Source of the DNA: CAWKMN01 sp963850765
GTDB lineage: Bacteria > Chloroflexota > Anaerolineae > Aggregatilineales > Aggregatilineaceae
Length of the DNA: 64,000 nt
Assembly (NCBI GenBank): GCA_963850765.1
Contig: CAWKMN010000010.1
Coordinates: forward strand, 248,001-312,000
Reading direction: 5' to 3'
Part shown: positions 10,368 to 20,105 of the stretch, in pieces
How the letters are laid out: each line of letters starts with the position of its first letter
How positions within the stretch are numbered: position 1 is the stretch's first letter
The notes under the pieces: generated by a model
What the model saw: only the letters and a program-made list of their open reading frames with translations
Databases searched by the model: none
Told to the model about the DNA's origin: nothing
Position numbers and translations under genes: made by a program

Positions 10368-12629
10368 CTACCCCTCCATCGGCTTGAGATAATCCGCCAG
10401 GATGATCTTCTCGCCGCCTGCGCCGGGGAATAACACCCTGACCTCTTCCATCCCCGCGTTGACACTGACACTCACGACAATGCCTTCGCCATATTTGACA
10501 TGCCAGACGTTATCCCCACCCTTGAAGCGAGTCGAGGCGGCGGGACGCACGGGCCGGGCACTGGCGGCCGGGCGGCGATCATTTACGCTGGCGGTGCGAT
10601 CCCAGGACGTCATCGTGCGGTAATCCTGCTGGTCGCGGTGGAACTGGCCGCGCTTGCGGGGAGCCGTCCCTTCACGCACGTTTTCGGGGATGTCATAGAG
10701 GAAGCGGGATGGCAGGTTGGCGCGGCTGTCGCCATACAGGGATCGAATCGTGGCGTAGATCAGGTACAGGCGATCCTTGGCGCGCGTGATGCCGACGTAA
10801 AACAGGCGGCGCTCCTCTTCGAGCGCGTCCAGCGCCTTCTGGCGTTCTTCCGGCGAGGCATCAACCTTGCGCTCCGGCTCGATCGACCGAGCGTGCGGCA
10901 GAATGTTCTCTTCCAGCCCGGTGATAAACACGATCGGGAATTCGAGTCCCTTGGCCGAGTGCAGTGTCAGCAGACTGGGCGCGTCGGTGCCCTCGTCACG
11001 CATATCCACGTCGGAAATCAGCGCGACTTCTTCCAGAAAAGTCGCCAGTGGCAGCCCGGCGTAACTCTCGGCCACGCCGCGCAGTTCGAGCACGTTTTCG
11101 ATCCGGCTGGTGCCTTCCGCCGATCCGTCGTCCAGATATTGCAGGTACCCCGTATCATTCAGGACGCGCGTCATCATCTCGTCCGGTCCCAGCGCATCTT
11201 TCAGCCCGCGCCATTCCGCGACCTGCTGCGCGAAGCCGGCCAGGGCCTTACGCGCCCGCCCGCCGAACGGCGAATCGGAGTTTTCATCGGCCAGCAGCAT
11301 GAGCGCCTGGGGTGAGGACCCACCCAGTTCGGAGGCCCAGGTATCGAGCGTTTCGAGCGTCTTCAGGCCGATGCCGCGCGTTGGCACGTTAATGATCCGC
11401 GTCATGCTCACATGGTCGTCAGGATTGTGGATCAGGCGCAGATAGGCCATCACATCCCGGATCTCTTTTCGGGCGTAGAAGCGCGTCGCCCCGATCAGCC
11501 GGTAGGGCATGCCCGCGCGCAGGAACTGATCTTCAATGGCGCGCGATTGGGCGTTGGTGCGATACATGATCGCGATCTCACCGGGCGCGCAGTCGCCGCG
11601 CGCGGTCAGGTCGCGGATCGTTTCGACCACGAAGCGCGCTTCGTCTTCCTCGTTGTAGGCTTCGTAGAGATAAGTGGGCGCGCCGATTTTCCGCTGGCTG
11701 TACAGGTCTTTGCGCGGGCGGTTGGTGTTCTGGTTGATCACGCCGCTCGCCGCGTCCAGAATCGCCTGGTGCGAGCGGTAGTTTTCCTCAAGCATGATGG
11801 TGCGCGCGTGGGGATAATCCTTCAGGAACTGATTCACATTGCGATAATCCGCACCCCGGAACGCGTAGATACTCTGGTCTGGATCACCCACCGCGAACAG
11901 GTTCGGCATGTCTTCACCGGCCAGCAGCCGCACCAGCACATACTGCGCCATGTTCGTATCCTGAAATTCGTCCACCAGGATATGCGAATAACGGTGGTGG
12001 TACTTGTCCAGCACGTCGGGGTTTTCCTGAAAAAGCTGGACAGAGTGCATCAGCAGATCGTCAAAGTCGCGGGCGTTGTTGGCGCGCAGCAGCTCATCGT
12101 AACGCACATAGGCGCGGCGGGTGCGCTCCGCGGCGTAGTCGCCGGGGCGATACTCGCTGGCCGTCAATAACTCGTTCTTCGCCGCCGAAATATAGTTCAG
12201 AAGCGTGCGCGGGTTGTTCTTCTTGGGATCGAGATTGAGATCGGCCACGACCTGCCCCATCACCTTGAGCTGGTCGTCGGTGTCGAAGATCACGTAATCG
12301 CGCGTGTAGCGAGTGGCGTCGGCCTCGACGCGCAGGATCCGCGCGCAGATGGCGTGAAACGTGCCGATGCTCAGGCCGTCCAGCTTGCCCGATTCGCCCA
12401 GCATCGCGACCACACGGTTTTTCATCTCGCGGGCAGCCTTGTTGGTGAACGTCACCGCCATGATATGCCACGCCGGGATGTGCCGCTCCTCGACCAGATA
12501 CGCGATCCGGTGCGTGAGGACGCGCGTTTTGCCGCTGCCCGGCCCCGCCAGCACCAATACCGGCCCGTCGCCCGCCGTGACGGCGGCGCGCTGCTGCTCG
12601 TTCAAACCCTTTAACATATCGTTCGCCAC
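10368..12629 (-). CDS. pcrA: UvrD/PcrA-family superfamily 1A DNA helicase
   Basis: This 753-residue 3'-5' SF1A helicase is complete. It has the Q motif LNEQQRAAV, Walker A GPGSGKT at about residues 29-35, motif II DEFQDTN, motif III GDPDQSIYAFRGAD and motif VI VGITRAKDRLYL. The C-terminal end (GDNVWHVKYGEGIV...) is the Tudor-like PcrA domain that contacts RNA polymerase. This supports PcrA over Rep. The role is DNA repair and removal of replication-transcription conflicts. It starts at ATG 12629 and stands alone. Confidence 0.93.
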   Translation of the reverse strand: MANDMLKGLNEQQRAAVTAGDGPVLVLAGPGSGKTRVLTHRIAYLVEERHIPAWHIMAVTFTNKAAREMKNRVVAMLGESGKLDGLSIGTFHAICARILRVEADATRYTRDYVIFDTDDQLKVMGQVVADLNLDPKKNNPRTLLNYISAAKNELLTASEYRPGDYAAERTRRAYVRYDELLRANNARDFDDLLMHSVQLFQENPDVLDKYHHRYSHILVDEFQDTNMAQYVLVRLLAGEDMPNLFAVGDPDQSIYAFRGADYRNVNQFLKDYPHARTIMLEENYRSHQAILDAASGVINQNTNRPRKDLYSQRKIGAPTYLYEAYNEEDEARFVVETIRDLTARGDCAPGEIAIMYRTNAQSRAIEDQFLRAGMPYRLIGATRFYARKEIRDVMAYLRLIHNPDDHVSMTRIINVPTRGIGLKTLETLDTWASELGGSSPQALMLLADENSDSPFGGRARKALAGFAQQVAEWRGLKDALGPDEMMTRVLNDTGYLQYLDDGSAEGTSRIENVLELRGVAESYAGLPLATFLEEVALISDVDMRDEGTDAPSLLTLHSAKGLEFPIVFITGLEENILPHARSIEPERKVDASPEERQKALDALEEERRLFYVGITRAKDRLYLIYATIRSLYGDSRANLPSRFLYDIPENVREGTAPRKRGQFHRDQQDYRTMTSWDRTASVNDRRPAASARPVRPAASTRFKGGDNVWHVKYGEGIVVSVSVNAGMEEVRVLFPGAGGEKIILADYLKPMEG

Positions 12630-12689
12630 GGCACTCGCTCCTATGTTCTGCTGCGTGCCGTATTGTAACGGAGCGCACGCGCCGCTGCC

Positions 12690-13090
12690 AGGGATAAATC
12701 AGCGGTCAGCCGTTCAGCTTTACCTCACCCCCGGCCCCTCTCCACGCGCGGAGAGGGGAGTTGGTGCCCAACCGGAGTAGAGGGTTAACTAGCGGTCAGC
12801 CATCAGCGGTCAGCCATCAGCTTTACCTCACTGGGGACTTGATCGGCGCGCTATCTCCCCCTCCCTACGGCGTGGAACGGGGGCTGGCTTTCAGGGGTAG
12901 GTATTTAATGAATCAGCGATGCGTGCTCGTTGACCCCTCCCTAAATCCCTCCCCGTAAACGGAGAGGGACTTCCGACGCGCCCCTTTCTCCGCGTGCGGG
13001 GAAAGGGGTCGGGGGATAGGGGTAAACCATGTCCAGCACCAAGCATAAAAAACCTACCCCTGAAAGGAGGGGGCTGGGGGGTGAGGCCTA
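12690..13090. repeat. Cluster of dispersed intergenic repeats, no gene
   Basis: This 400-bp stretch is filled with repeat units. There are tandem AGCGGTCAGCCATC mini-repeats (12700-12720 and 12790-12825), a CCCTCTCC...GGAGAGGG palindrome (12730-12762), and several CCCCTCCCTAAATCCC/GGGAGGGG-type hairpins (12850-13080). I see no plausible coding sequence. Confidence 0.65.
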
Positions 13091-13100
13091 TGGGAGGACA

Positions 13101-14327
13101 TCACCCAGTCGCGCCAAGCTGTGTCCGGATCGACTGCACCGCGGTCGCGATAAACGCCTGCGTGTCCGCCGACGCACCGGGCAGATCGGACATGGTCTCT
13201 TCGAGGGTGCCGAGCAGGCTGCGCAGCGGATCCGCAGGGGGCACGGCCAGGATCGTTTCCAGGGTTTCCGCGGCATTATCCAGATCGTCCAGCACAATCT
13301 GCGCGATGAGCAGATCATTATAGCCCCAGGTGTCGAGCGAATCCTGCCGCCCGATCTGGTTGCTGACCAGCTTGCGAACCACCCGGAACTTGGCCCGCAT
13401 ATTCGGAACATCTTTTTGCTGCATATACAGCAGCCCCAGGTTGTTATAGGGATACGACGTGCCCTTGATCGCCACCGCTTTGTTATATTCGGCGATCGCT
13501 TCCTCGATCCGGTTGCGGCGTTTCAGGGTGCCGCCTAAAGACGCCCGGACCGACTCGTCGTTTTCATCGCGAATATCGGGCTGCAAGTCCAGCGCGGCTC
13601 GGAACCGCTCTTCGGCCCGGCTCAGCAAGCTTTCGCGCTGGCTTTCATCGGCGGCCTGATCGGCCTGAAGGCGACATAACTCACCGGCCAGCACGAGCGC
13701 CTGGACGTGCCTGGGATTGTAGTGCAGCGCCTCGTTCAGGTGCGCTTCCACCTGATCATAGGCTTTGAGCGCCCAGTGCGATCGGGCGATGGCGTAGTGA
13801 AGATCGTCGCGCTGATGATCGGGCGCAAACGGCAGGGCCGCTTCCAGCGTTTCCAGCGCGTTGCGGTGATCGCCGCCCGCCTGTTTCTCTTTGCCATCGG
13901 CCAGCAGCGTCATCGCGATGCTGGTCCCGCCGCTGTCGCGAAACGTATCCTGCGCGGCCTTGAGCGCATCCCGCAGCTTGTCCCAGGGAATACTGAAATG
14001 GGACGAAAAATCGAGCCATTGCAGGCTTTGCAGACGCGGGTGAATATCCGGGGGTTTTTCGAGCAGCAGAGTGATCACGGTCCGGCCGAGGCCCAGCGCA
14101 TACGACCATTCATACGTCACGTATTTCGACTCGCTGGATCGAGGGGTGAGCACAACCAGCACCACAAACGACTGCTGGATCGCGACGTCGATGGCTTCCT
14201 GCCAGTTCCGGCCGGGAACGATCTGCCGATCGGTCCAAACGTGATAGCCTTCGGGGAGGTGTTCCTTGAGCGCTTGAATGAAGGCTTCGTCGGCGTGCGC
14301 GTAGGACACAAAGACCTGATCGGACAT
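13101..14327 (-). CDS. TIR-domain protein with TPR repeats
   Basis: This 408-residue soluble protein has an N-terminal TIR domain at residues about 3-130 (QVFVSYAHADEAFIQALKEH, then SKYVTYEWSYALGLGRTVI). Glu73 sits where NAD-cleaving TIRs keep their catalytic glutamate. Residues about 150-370 form several TPR-like helical repeats (HYAIARSHWALKAYDQVEAH, YPYNNLGLLYMQQKD). Bacterial TIR proteins often act in anti-phage defence or as signalling adaptors. Here no partner effector is adjacent, so the role is open. Confidence 0.85.
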   Translation of the reverse strand: MSDQVFVSYAHADEAFIQALKEHLPEGYHVWTDRQIVPGRNWQEAIDVAIQQSFVVLVVLTPRSSESKYVTYEWSYALGLGRTVITLLLEKPPDIHPRLQSLQWLDFSSHFSIPWDKLRDALKAAQDTFRDSGGTSIAMTLLADGKEKQAGGDHRNALETLEAALPFAPDHQRDDLHYAIARSHWALKAYDQVEAHLNEALHYNPRHVQALVLAGELCRLQADQAADESQRESLLSRAEERFRAALDLQPDIRDENDESVRASLGGTLKRRNRIEEAIAEYNKAVAIKGTSYPYNNLGLLYMQQKDVPNMRAKFRVVRKLVSNQIGRQDSLDTWGYNDLLIAQIVLDDLDNAAETLETILAVPPADPLRSLLGTLEETMSDLPGASADTQAFIATAVQSIRTQLGATG

Positions 14328-14431
14328 GGCGGAATCTCCCTCCAGACGATTCGTTCAGCGGTGTGTTAACTATAGTATAAGCAGGGCAAAAATTCAATCC
14401 GGGCGCGGGTAGCCGGGTAAGTGGAACGCGC

Positions 14432-14437
14432 TATAAT
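14432..14437 (+). promoter_or_regulatory. Candidate -10 of the SGNH lipoprotein gene
   Basis: TATAAT sits in GCGCTATAATGCATC 30 bp before ATG 14467, with ribosome binding site GAGGAGAC at 14453-14460. The -35 is weak. Confidence 0.5.
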
Positions 14438-14466
14438 GCATCACGTCCGATCGAGGAGACGCGAGT

Positions 14467-16131
14467 ATGATTTTTCGGCGCTGTACGGTAATGCTGGTTA
14501 TCTTGCTGGTGGTGCTGGCCGGCTGCAACTCCAACTCCGCTACGGAGAACGAACCGACGCCTCAGCCCAGCCAGCCGGCTGTCTTCGTGAATACGCCCGT
14601 GCCCACGCTGACGCCCATCCCGGCGGACACGGCCACGCCGGCTGTATCCCCGACAGCGGCACCGAGCGTCACGCCGGACTCGTCAGCAGTGACGAACACG
14701 CCACCCGCCGCCAGCCCATCCGCCCCGCCGGCTGATGTACCCCCCACGAGCGCAGCCGGTATAACGGCGACAATGGCGCAGCCAACAGCCGCTTCGATGG
14801 TCCAGGTGTGCGAAACTTGCAGCCAGCTCCGCGTGCGGCAGACACCGGGCAGCGGTGGTCAGGTGGTGACATATCTGGCGGCGAACACCCCACTGAACGT
14901 GATCGGACGCACGGCCGACAGCGCATGGCTCCAGGTGGTAATGTCCGATGGCAGCAGCGGGTGGGTTGCCCGGCAGTATCTCGTGGTGAATATCGATCTG
15001 AGCGCTGTCAGCGTGACGGGCGTCTCGGAGGACAGCGCCGCCCCACCAAACGCCGGCAGCGCCTATATCAGCGGCGTGTCGCTGCACGCGCGCGAGATCT
15101 ACCTGGATGGGCAGAACAAAGGCAACCGTGCGGGCGCTTTCGCCAAGGTGGGTGACAGTATCACCTATTCGCCGGCGTTCCTGTATCCGCTGGTGGGCGG
15201 CTATAACCTGGGGGATTACGGGTATCTCGCGCCGGCGCTGAGCTTCTTTGCCGGGCCGAACGGACGCGGCGAAAACTGCTTCGGCGCGTCGTCCATCGCC
15301 GCCTATCCCGCCTGGACGACAACCGATCTCCTCACGCCGGGAGCCGCCAAGACCGGCACCTGCGGCGCGGGCGAAACGCCGCTCGAATGTGAATACCGCA
15401 CCGGCAAACCCTCGGTCGCGCTGATCATGCTCGGCACCAACGACGTCGCGCAGGGCATGGCCCAGGAAACCTTCCGCGCCAATTTACAGCGCATCGTGGA
15501 TATTTCGATCGGCCGGGGCGTGATCCCGGTGCTGAGCACGATCCCCCCGTTCCCGGCGGTGGAAGGCAGCGCTCGCGCCTTCAACGACATCATCCGGGAC
15601 ACCGCGCGCGCCAACGATGTGCCGCTGTGGGACTTCTACCGCGCGGTCAACGGCCTGCCGAATCGCGGCCTCAGTACGGATGGCGTGCATCCCTCGGAAT
15701 CGCCGGATAACAAAGACGCCGCGTTCGACGAAGAGCACCTGCAATATGGATTCACGGTGCGCAATCTCGGCGCGCTGCACGTGCTGGATGAGCTGTGGCG
15801 GCAGGTGTTCTACGACAGCAGCGGCATGCCGCCCGCCGTCGAAACCGGCCCCGTCGATCTCGCCACCTACACCTGTCCGGGCGCGTCGCCGCTGATGCTC
15901 ACGGTGGGCGGGCAGGGGCGCGTGACGCCCGGCGTGCCGAACAAGGTCCGCAGCACGCCGACACTATCCGGCATCCAGGCCGGGACAATTGATCCCGGAG
16001 GGGTCTTCACGGTGATCGGCGGTCCGCACTGCGCGGATGGGCTGTCGTGGTGGCAGATCGATTACCACGGGCTGACCGGCTGGACGGCGGGCGGTATGGT
16101 GGATGATCCATGGGTGGAGGCGGTTCCATGA
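14467..16131 (+). CDS. Lipoprotein with two SH3b regions and an SGNH hydrolase domain
   Basis: This 554-residue exported lipoprotein has the lipobox LAGC at residues 17-20 followed by a long Thr/Pro/Ala-rich linker (to about residue 105). A bacterial SH3 domain (LRVRQTPGSGGQVV...SGWVARQYL) follows, then an SGNH/GDSL hydrolase with block I VGDSITYS near residue 229, GTND near 322 and DGVHP near 404. A second SH3b-like module (VRSTPTLSGIQAG...) ends the protein. The fold suggests an esterase or acyl hydrolase acting on the cell envelope or a polysaccharide. The substrate is unknown. Confidence 0.85.
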   Translation: MIFRRCTVMLVILLVVLAGCNSNSATENEPTPQPSQPAVFVNTPVPTLTPIPADTATPAVSPTAAPSVTPDSSAVTNTPPAASPSAPPADVPPTSAAGITATMAQPTAASMVQVCETCSQLRVRQTPGSGGQVVTYLAANTPLNVIGRTADSAWLQVVMSDGSSGWVARQYLVVNIDLSAVSVTGVSEDSAAPPNAGSAYISGVSLHAREIYLDGQNKGNRAGAFAKVGDSITYSPAFLYPLVGGYNLGDYGYLAPALSFFAGPNGRGENCFGASSIAAYPAWTTTDLLTPGAAKTGTCGAGETPLECEYRTGKPSVALIMLGTNDVAQGMAQETFRANLQRIVDISIGRGVIPVLSTIPPFPAVEGSARAFNDIIRDTARANDVPLWDFYRAVNGLPNRGLSTDGVHPSESPDNKDAAFDEEHLQYGFTVRNLGALHVLDELWRQVFYDSSGMPPAVETGPVDLATYTCPGASPLMLTVGGQGRVTPGVPNKVRSTPTLSGIQAGTIDPGGVFTVIGGPHCADGLSWWQIDYHGLTGWTAGGMVDDPWVEAVP

Positions 16132-16136
16132 AAGCG

Positions 16137-16318
16137 GCGATTAGCGTTCGCTGTTAGCTTTAATTGGCCTTCCGCGGATTAGCGTGTCCCCCTCTAGCCG
16201 GTTGAGGGCTAGGCCTGCCGACTCCCCTAATGCAAGAACGGAACAGGCAGTTGCCATGTAGGGGCGACCCGGTGAGTCGCCATGGGCGGGTTTGTTAACC
16301 CGCCTCTACAAATCCTGC
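16137..16318. repeat. Dispersed repeat with TGTAGGGG/CTACA palindrome
   Basis: A GATTAGC-type mini-repeat (16137-16162) is followed by a block that recurs at 48770-48862. It shares a TGCAAGAA(C/T)GGAACAGG lead-in, then a 54-bp palindrome at 16257-16310 that starts TGTAGGGGCGACC and ends GGTTAACCCGCCTCTACA-like. Nothing else is seen between the flanking genes. Confidence 0.7.
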
Positions 16319-16328
16319 AGTGCGAAGC

Positions 16329-17565
16329 TTAGCCGAAATACTGGAAGCTGATTGAAGCCCCGCCTGAACAGGGTACACCGACTTCCGCCACGGCAATTTC
16401 GCCAGCCATCGAGGTCGGACTGGACACGTACAGACGCCACGTAAGATACCAGCCACTATCGATTTCCTCGTACTGGTAGTAGCCATCGGTACCGTAGAAT
16501 ACGCGCCCATCCATTGTCAGCATGCTGCCATCCGGAGAGGCGGTAATCTGAACAGTGCCCGACACGACTCTCTACCAGCCCCAACTCAGCAAAGGTGTAA
16601 CGCTCAGTTGGTGCCTCCCTCGCAGCTTGCCTGGAAATCGGGGGCCAGTAACATAGACCAGGCACCGTTCGCCGGGATCTTCGACGTATCGGCGGCGGGT
16701 TCCTCGGCCAGGGCTGTTCGCCGGCGGGCTGCTCACCGGAGGTCGGCACAGGGGTGGGAGCGGGTGCACGCGGGCGGCCAAAGATCACGGGAGGCGCGTC
16801 CACGTCCGCCACCTGATCGCAGCTGCCGGTCGTTTGGACATCGGCATCCGCGACCCAAAGTTCATTGGCGGAGCCGGTATCCATGTCCAGCCGCCACCAC
16901 AGGCTGCCGTCCGCTACGGTTTTCTTGCCGAGCACGCCATAAGCCGTATCGGTCTTCAGGCCCGAGTAGATGCCGCGATTGGTGCCCGGCCCCACACGAA
17001 GCTGCGCGGACGCGTTCGCTGCCTGGACCTGGCACGACGCGGTGCTGACCCCCGCCGCGGGCTTGCTGCCCTGCAGCGTCCCCATGATGCGATACGCATC
17101 GGGCAGCGTGCCTCCGTAGACATCGGCCGGGGCCTGGAATTCCATCAGGGCAAACTTGCCGGGCAGAACTTCCAGCACGACCGTGACGCCGAGCATCGCG
17201 CCATCGTTCGTTTCGAAGTTGTGGGTTGCCATCGCGCGCTGTTCGGACAGATACATCTGGACATCAACGGCGGGGTCAATCGTTTCCCCCAGAGTGGCCG
17301 CGTGATACTCGGCCAGCACGGCAGCCGCGTCCATGTCGGCGCTCAGATTGAATCTGGATGCCAGCACGTCGGGCAGAGTCAGGGCAATCGCGAGATCGCC
17401 TTGGGTAAAGGTGTAAATCCCCTCGCTCTCGGCCTGTTGCCACCCCACCGGGAGAGCGATCGCGTACCCGCCAGAGAGTGTGACCGGATTATCCCCCTGC
17501 GCGCGGACCGCGGCAGGCAGCAGCGCCATAACGAGCATCAGCGCCAGTACCCCATACTTTTTCAT
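16329..17565 (-). CDS. Secreted SH3b-containing protein, frameshifted
   Basis: I chose ATG 17565, with a GAGGAGG ribosome binding site, because a clean signal peptide (MKKYGVLALMLVMALLPAA, then VRAQG) begins there. An N-terminal domain of about 150 residues (VTLSGGYAIALPVGWQQAES...) is followed by a bacterial SH3 domain (QLRVGPGTNRGIYSGLKTD). After a Pro-rich linker comes a C-terminal beta-rich domain (VQITASPDGSMLTMDGRV...). The frame breaks near 16710 and again at about 16570-16610. The coding signal continues in the other frames to TAA at 16329. Probably a surface or periplasm-like protein of unknown target. Confidence 0.65.
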
Positions 17566-17817
17566 GGCTAGTCCTCCTCTACTCACTCACGAACGGTATT
17601 CTCACGATAGCACCAATCAGGAGTATATAAATCTATCGAAAGGGGTATTTCAGGCACTGAGCAGTAGTATTCGGGTGGTATCCGCAGCCGCATCCATTTA
17701 CCGCGGCACCGGGTGGCCCTACCAATTGGGGGGATCGGCATGCCGCGATCCGGCGCATAATGAGATCAAGGGAAGCCTTAGCCCCGCATCACCGCGGGGG
17801 GACAGGAGCCGGCATCC

Positions 17818-18180
17818 ATGGTCGCCATACGCCAACCTCAACCGCCACGGCAGTCTAACCGACAACGATGGGAGTACAAGATCGTCCGCGCCCGCAACGG
17901 CGAATTCGGTGATCGGGAGCACCTCCGCGCCCTGCTGCGGCAGGAAGGGCGCGCCGGGTGGACCATGATCGAAAAATATGACGACTATCAGGTGCGCTTC
18001 AAGCGCCCGTGCAGCGCGCGCGAATGGGACGATCAACTGCCGCCGGGGGTCGATCCGTACCGGACGATCTACCACTTCTCACGGGATATGGACGCGATCT
18101 TCGCGCTGGCATTAGCTGGCGCGCTGTTTGTGGTGATCTTTGCGATGGTGATCCTGGTCGTGTTAGTATCGCCCGTATAA
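17818..18180 (+). CDS. DUF4177-like small protein with C-terminal membrane helix
   Basis: This 120-residue protein has an N-terminal module (WEYKIVRARNG, then LLRQEGRAGWTMIEKYDDY) that fits the small alpha/beta DUF4177-type fold. A single strongly hydrophobic helix at residues about 95-118 anchors it. It lies 15 bp before the dehydrogenase-like gene and may be co-transcribed. The function is unknown. Confidence 0.6.
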   Translation: MVAIRQPQPPRQSNRQRWEYKIVRARNGEFGDREHLRALLRQEGRAGWTMIEKYDDYQVRFKRPCSAREWDDQLPPGVDPYRTIYHFSRDMDAIFALALAGALFVVIFAMVILVVLVSPV

Positions 18181-18195
18181 AGGAGCGAGCGGACC

Positions 18196-19170
18196 ATGAT
18201 CGAACTCACGCGGACGGGCAAGAATCCGCTGGTGGTTGAGAACCCGGTGATCGCGGCGGCGGGCACCTTCGGATTCGACGGCGCGGCCTATCAGAACCTG
18301 GTGGACTTCACCAAGCTCGGCGCGATCGTGACCAACCCGGTCACGTGGAAGCCGCGCCATGTGGCGGGCGGGCCGCGCGTCGTTCCGCTGCCGTCCGGTG
18401 TGCTGATCCATACGGGCCTGCCCAATCCCGGCGTAAACCAGGTGATCAAAACCTTTGGGGCGCGGTGGGCGCACAGCCTCGCGCCGGTGATCGTGCATGT
18501 CGTCGCCACGTCGCCGGGTGAGGTCGCGCGCTGTACCAGCGTATTGGATCGCTGCGAGGGTGTTGATGGGATCGAACTCGGCCTGCACGATCAGGCCGAG
18601 CCCGAAGACATCGCCGCGATTGTACAGGCGGCGCACGATAATACACTGCTCCCGATCCTGGCGAAGGTGCCCCTCTATCGCGCAGTCGAACTGGCACGCG
18701 CCGCGGAAGAGGCAGGAGCGGGCGGATTAGTCGTCGCCAGCCCTCCACGCGGCACCACGCGCGATCCTGAATCTGGCAAACTGGTCGGCGGGCGGCTGTA
18801 TGGTCCGTGGCTGAAAGCGCAGGCGTTACGCGCCGTGGGGCAGGTGGCGCGGGCCGCCCAGATCCCGGTGATCGGGTGCGGCGGTATCCACTCGCCGGAC
18901 GACGCACGCGATTATCTGGAGGCCGGCGCGGCTGCCGTGCAGGTCGATACGCTGATCTGGGTGATGCCGCGGATGATCGAGGTGATCGCGCGCAATCTGG
19001 GCGGGCTGGAACTCACCCGGACGACGGGCGCGCTGTTCGATGAATGGGAGCCGGGGATCGGACATACGCTGCTGCGCGCGCGGGCCGACCGGCTGAACCC
19101 GCGCCCCGATGATGATGAGGATCTGCCAGCGGATTCCGCCCCCCATCCCGCCCGATCTGCCAGAGGATGA
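18196..19170 (+). CDS. Dihydroorotate dehydrogenase-like FMN TIM-barrel protein
   Basis: This 324-residue protein has the dihydroorotate dehydrogenase (type 1) layout: NPVIAAAGTFGFDG at the N-terminus, then GVLIHTGLPNPGVNQVI, ILAKVPLYR, and the FMN phosphate-binding end IPVIGCGGIHSPDDARDYLEAGAAAVQVDT. The family's catalytic loop NxSCPN is missing; the equivalent position reads GIELGLHDQA. It may therefore not oxidise dihydroorotate, and I give no gene symbol. It starts at ATG 18196 behind AAAGGAGCG. It converges with the vanZ-like gene, ending 1 bp apart. Confidence 0.75.
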   Translation: MIELTRTGKNPLVVENPVIAAAGTFGFDGAAYQNLVDFTKLGAIVTNPVTWKPRHVAGGPRVVPLPSGVLIHTGLPNPGVNQVIKTFGARWAHSLAPVIVHVVATSPGEVARCTSVLDRCEGVDGIELGLHDQAEPEDIAAIVQAAHDNTLLPILAKVPLYRAVELARAAEEAGAGGLVVASPPRGTTRDPESGKLVGGRLYGPWLKAQALRAVGQVARAAQIPVIGCGGIHSPDDARDYLEAGAAAVQVDTLIWVMPRMIEVIARNLGGLELTRTTGALFDEWEPGIGHTLLRARADRLNPRPDDDEDLPADSAPHPARSARG

Positions 19171-19560
19171 TTAGCGCGCGCGTGGCCGCTGTTGGTGTGT
19201 CAGAATCCGCACCGCCAGCCAGCCGAAAAACAGGATCCCCAGATAGTCCGCGCCCAGGTCGAGCAGCGAAAATCCGCGCTCGGACAGCAGGATTTGCGAG
19301 AATTCTTCGATCGTGACCGGCACGGCAACGATCACGCTGCCTTTAAGCACATCATTTCCCCACAGCCTGATCCGCGCCCCGGACAGGCTCAGGTTCACCA
19401 GAAACGAGAGTATGCCCATAAAGAAAAAGTGCCCGGTCTGGTCCCCGCCGGGGACATACTCGATCAGGTCGAACAGGAGCTTGCCCGAACCGAGATCCGC
19501 GATGACGATGATCGCCAGCACGAACAGGATAAACAGCGCAGTCAGGATTTTGATTGTCAT
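19171..19560 (-). CDS. VanZ-family membrane protein
   Basis: This 129-residue protein has four predicted membrane helices. The VanZ signature is visible: GHFFFMGILSFLVN in helix 2, and EEFSQ followed by FSLLDLGADYLGI near the C-terminus. I chose ATG 19560 rather than the upstream start because the first helix begins directly after it. VanZ-like proteins are linked to cell envelope resistance and lipid II-related functions. No vancomycin cluster is present. Confidence 0.8.
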   Translation of the reverse strand: MTIKILTALFILFVLAIIVIADLGSGKLLFDLIEYVPGGDQTGHFFFMGILSFLVNLSLSGARIRLWGNDVLKGSVIVAVPVTIEEFSQILLSERGFSLLDLGADYLGILFFGWLAVRILTHQQRPRAR

Positions 19561-19651
19561 GGGGCTTCCAAGAGAAAGACCCCGCATGGCGAGGTCTCGA
19601 TTAGAACGGTAGAGATGATAGAGAATGGATGTTAATCGGACGGTGATGAAC

Positions 19652-19837
19652 CTATTCGCCTCTGAGCACGTCTACGATATTCTGGTAAATGTTCACCAGA
19701 CCGGGGCTCAGTACCGTCAGGATCGCGATCAGCACGACTGCCACGAAGATCAGGATCAGCGCATATTCGACTAACCCCTGGCCGGCTTCCCACGCCTGGA
19801 TCTGGCGGTGCATCAACCACTGCCGCCAATGCTTCAT
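19652..19837 (-). CDS. Flp-family type IVb pilin
   Basis: This 61-residue prepilin has GQGLVEYALILIFVAVVLIA, the Flp/Fap signature with the processing Gly-Gln-Gly and the invariant Glu+5 ahead of the hydrophobic stalk. A GGAGAC ribosome binding site precedes ATG 19837. No tad assembly genes are in the window, so the export machinery must lie elsewhere. Confidence 0.85.
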   Translation of the reverse strand: MKHWRQWLMHRQIQAWEAGQGLVEYALILIFVAVVLIAILTVLSPGLVNIYQNIVDVLRGE

Positions 19838-20042
19838 AACCTTGTCTCCTTTCGAGGATACGTCTCCTGATTATACGATAATTGTGCTCCCCCTGCTCCA
19901 TAGGCTGATGCTGTTTCTAGTGTACCATATTATTCCACAAATCGCTTTTACCAAAAAATAACCATTCCTCAATCCTTGGTCTGTGCCCATGAGGGCAAAT
20001 GAAGAATATCAATCCAAACCTTGAATATATTGATCGAATAGG

Positions 20043-20070
20043 TTGACATTTTAAATATGGTTTGTTACCA
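20043..20070 (+). promoter_or_regulatory. Candidate promoter of the DUF2089 cluster
   Basis: TTGACA at 20043-20048 lies in an unusually AT-rich stretch (19880-20070), with a weak GTTACC-type -10 about 17 nt later. It is the only good -35 before the gene at 20106. Confidence 0.35.
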
Positions 20071-20105
20071 TCAGAACAGGATCGGTTCAAAACCCGCTGA
20101 GGTGA

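Noticed and set aside
10500..11315. Plus-strand open frame inside pcrA
   Set aside because: Antisense to an intact helicase with all SF1 motifs.
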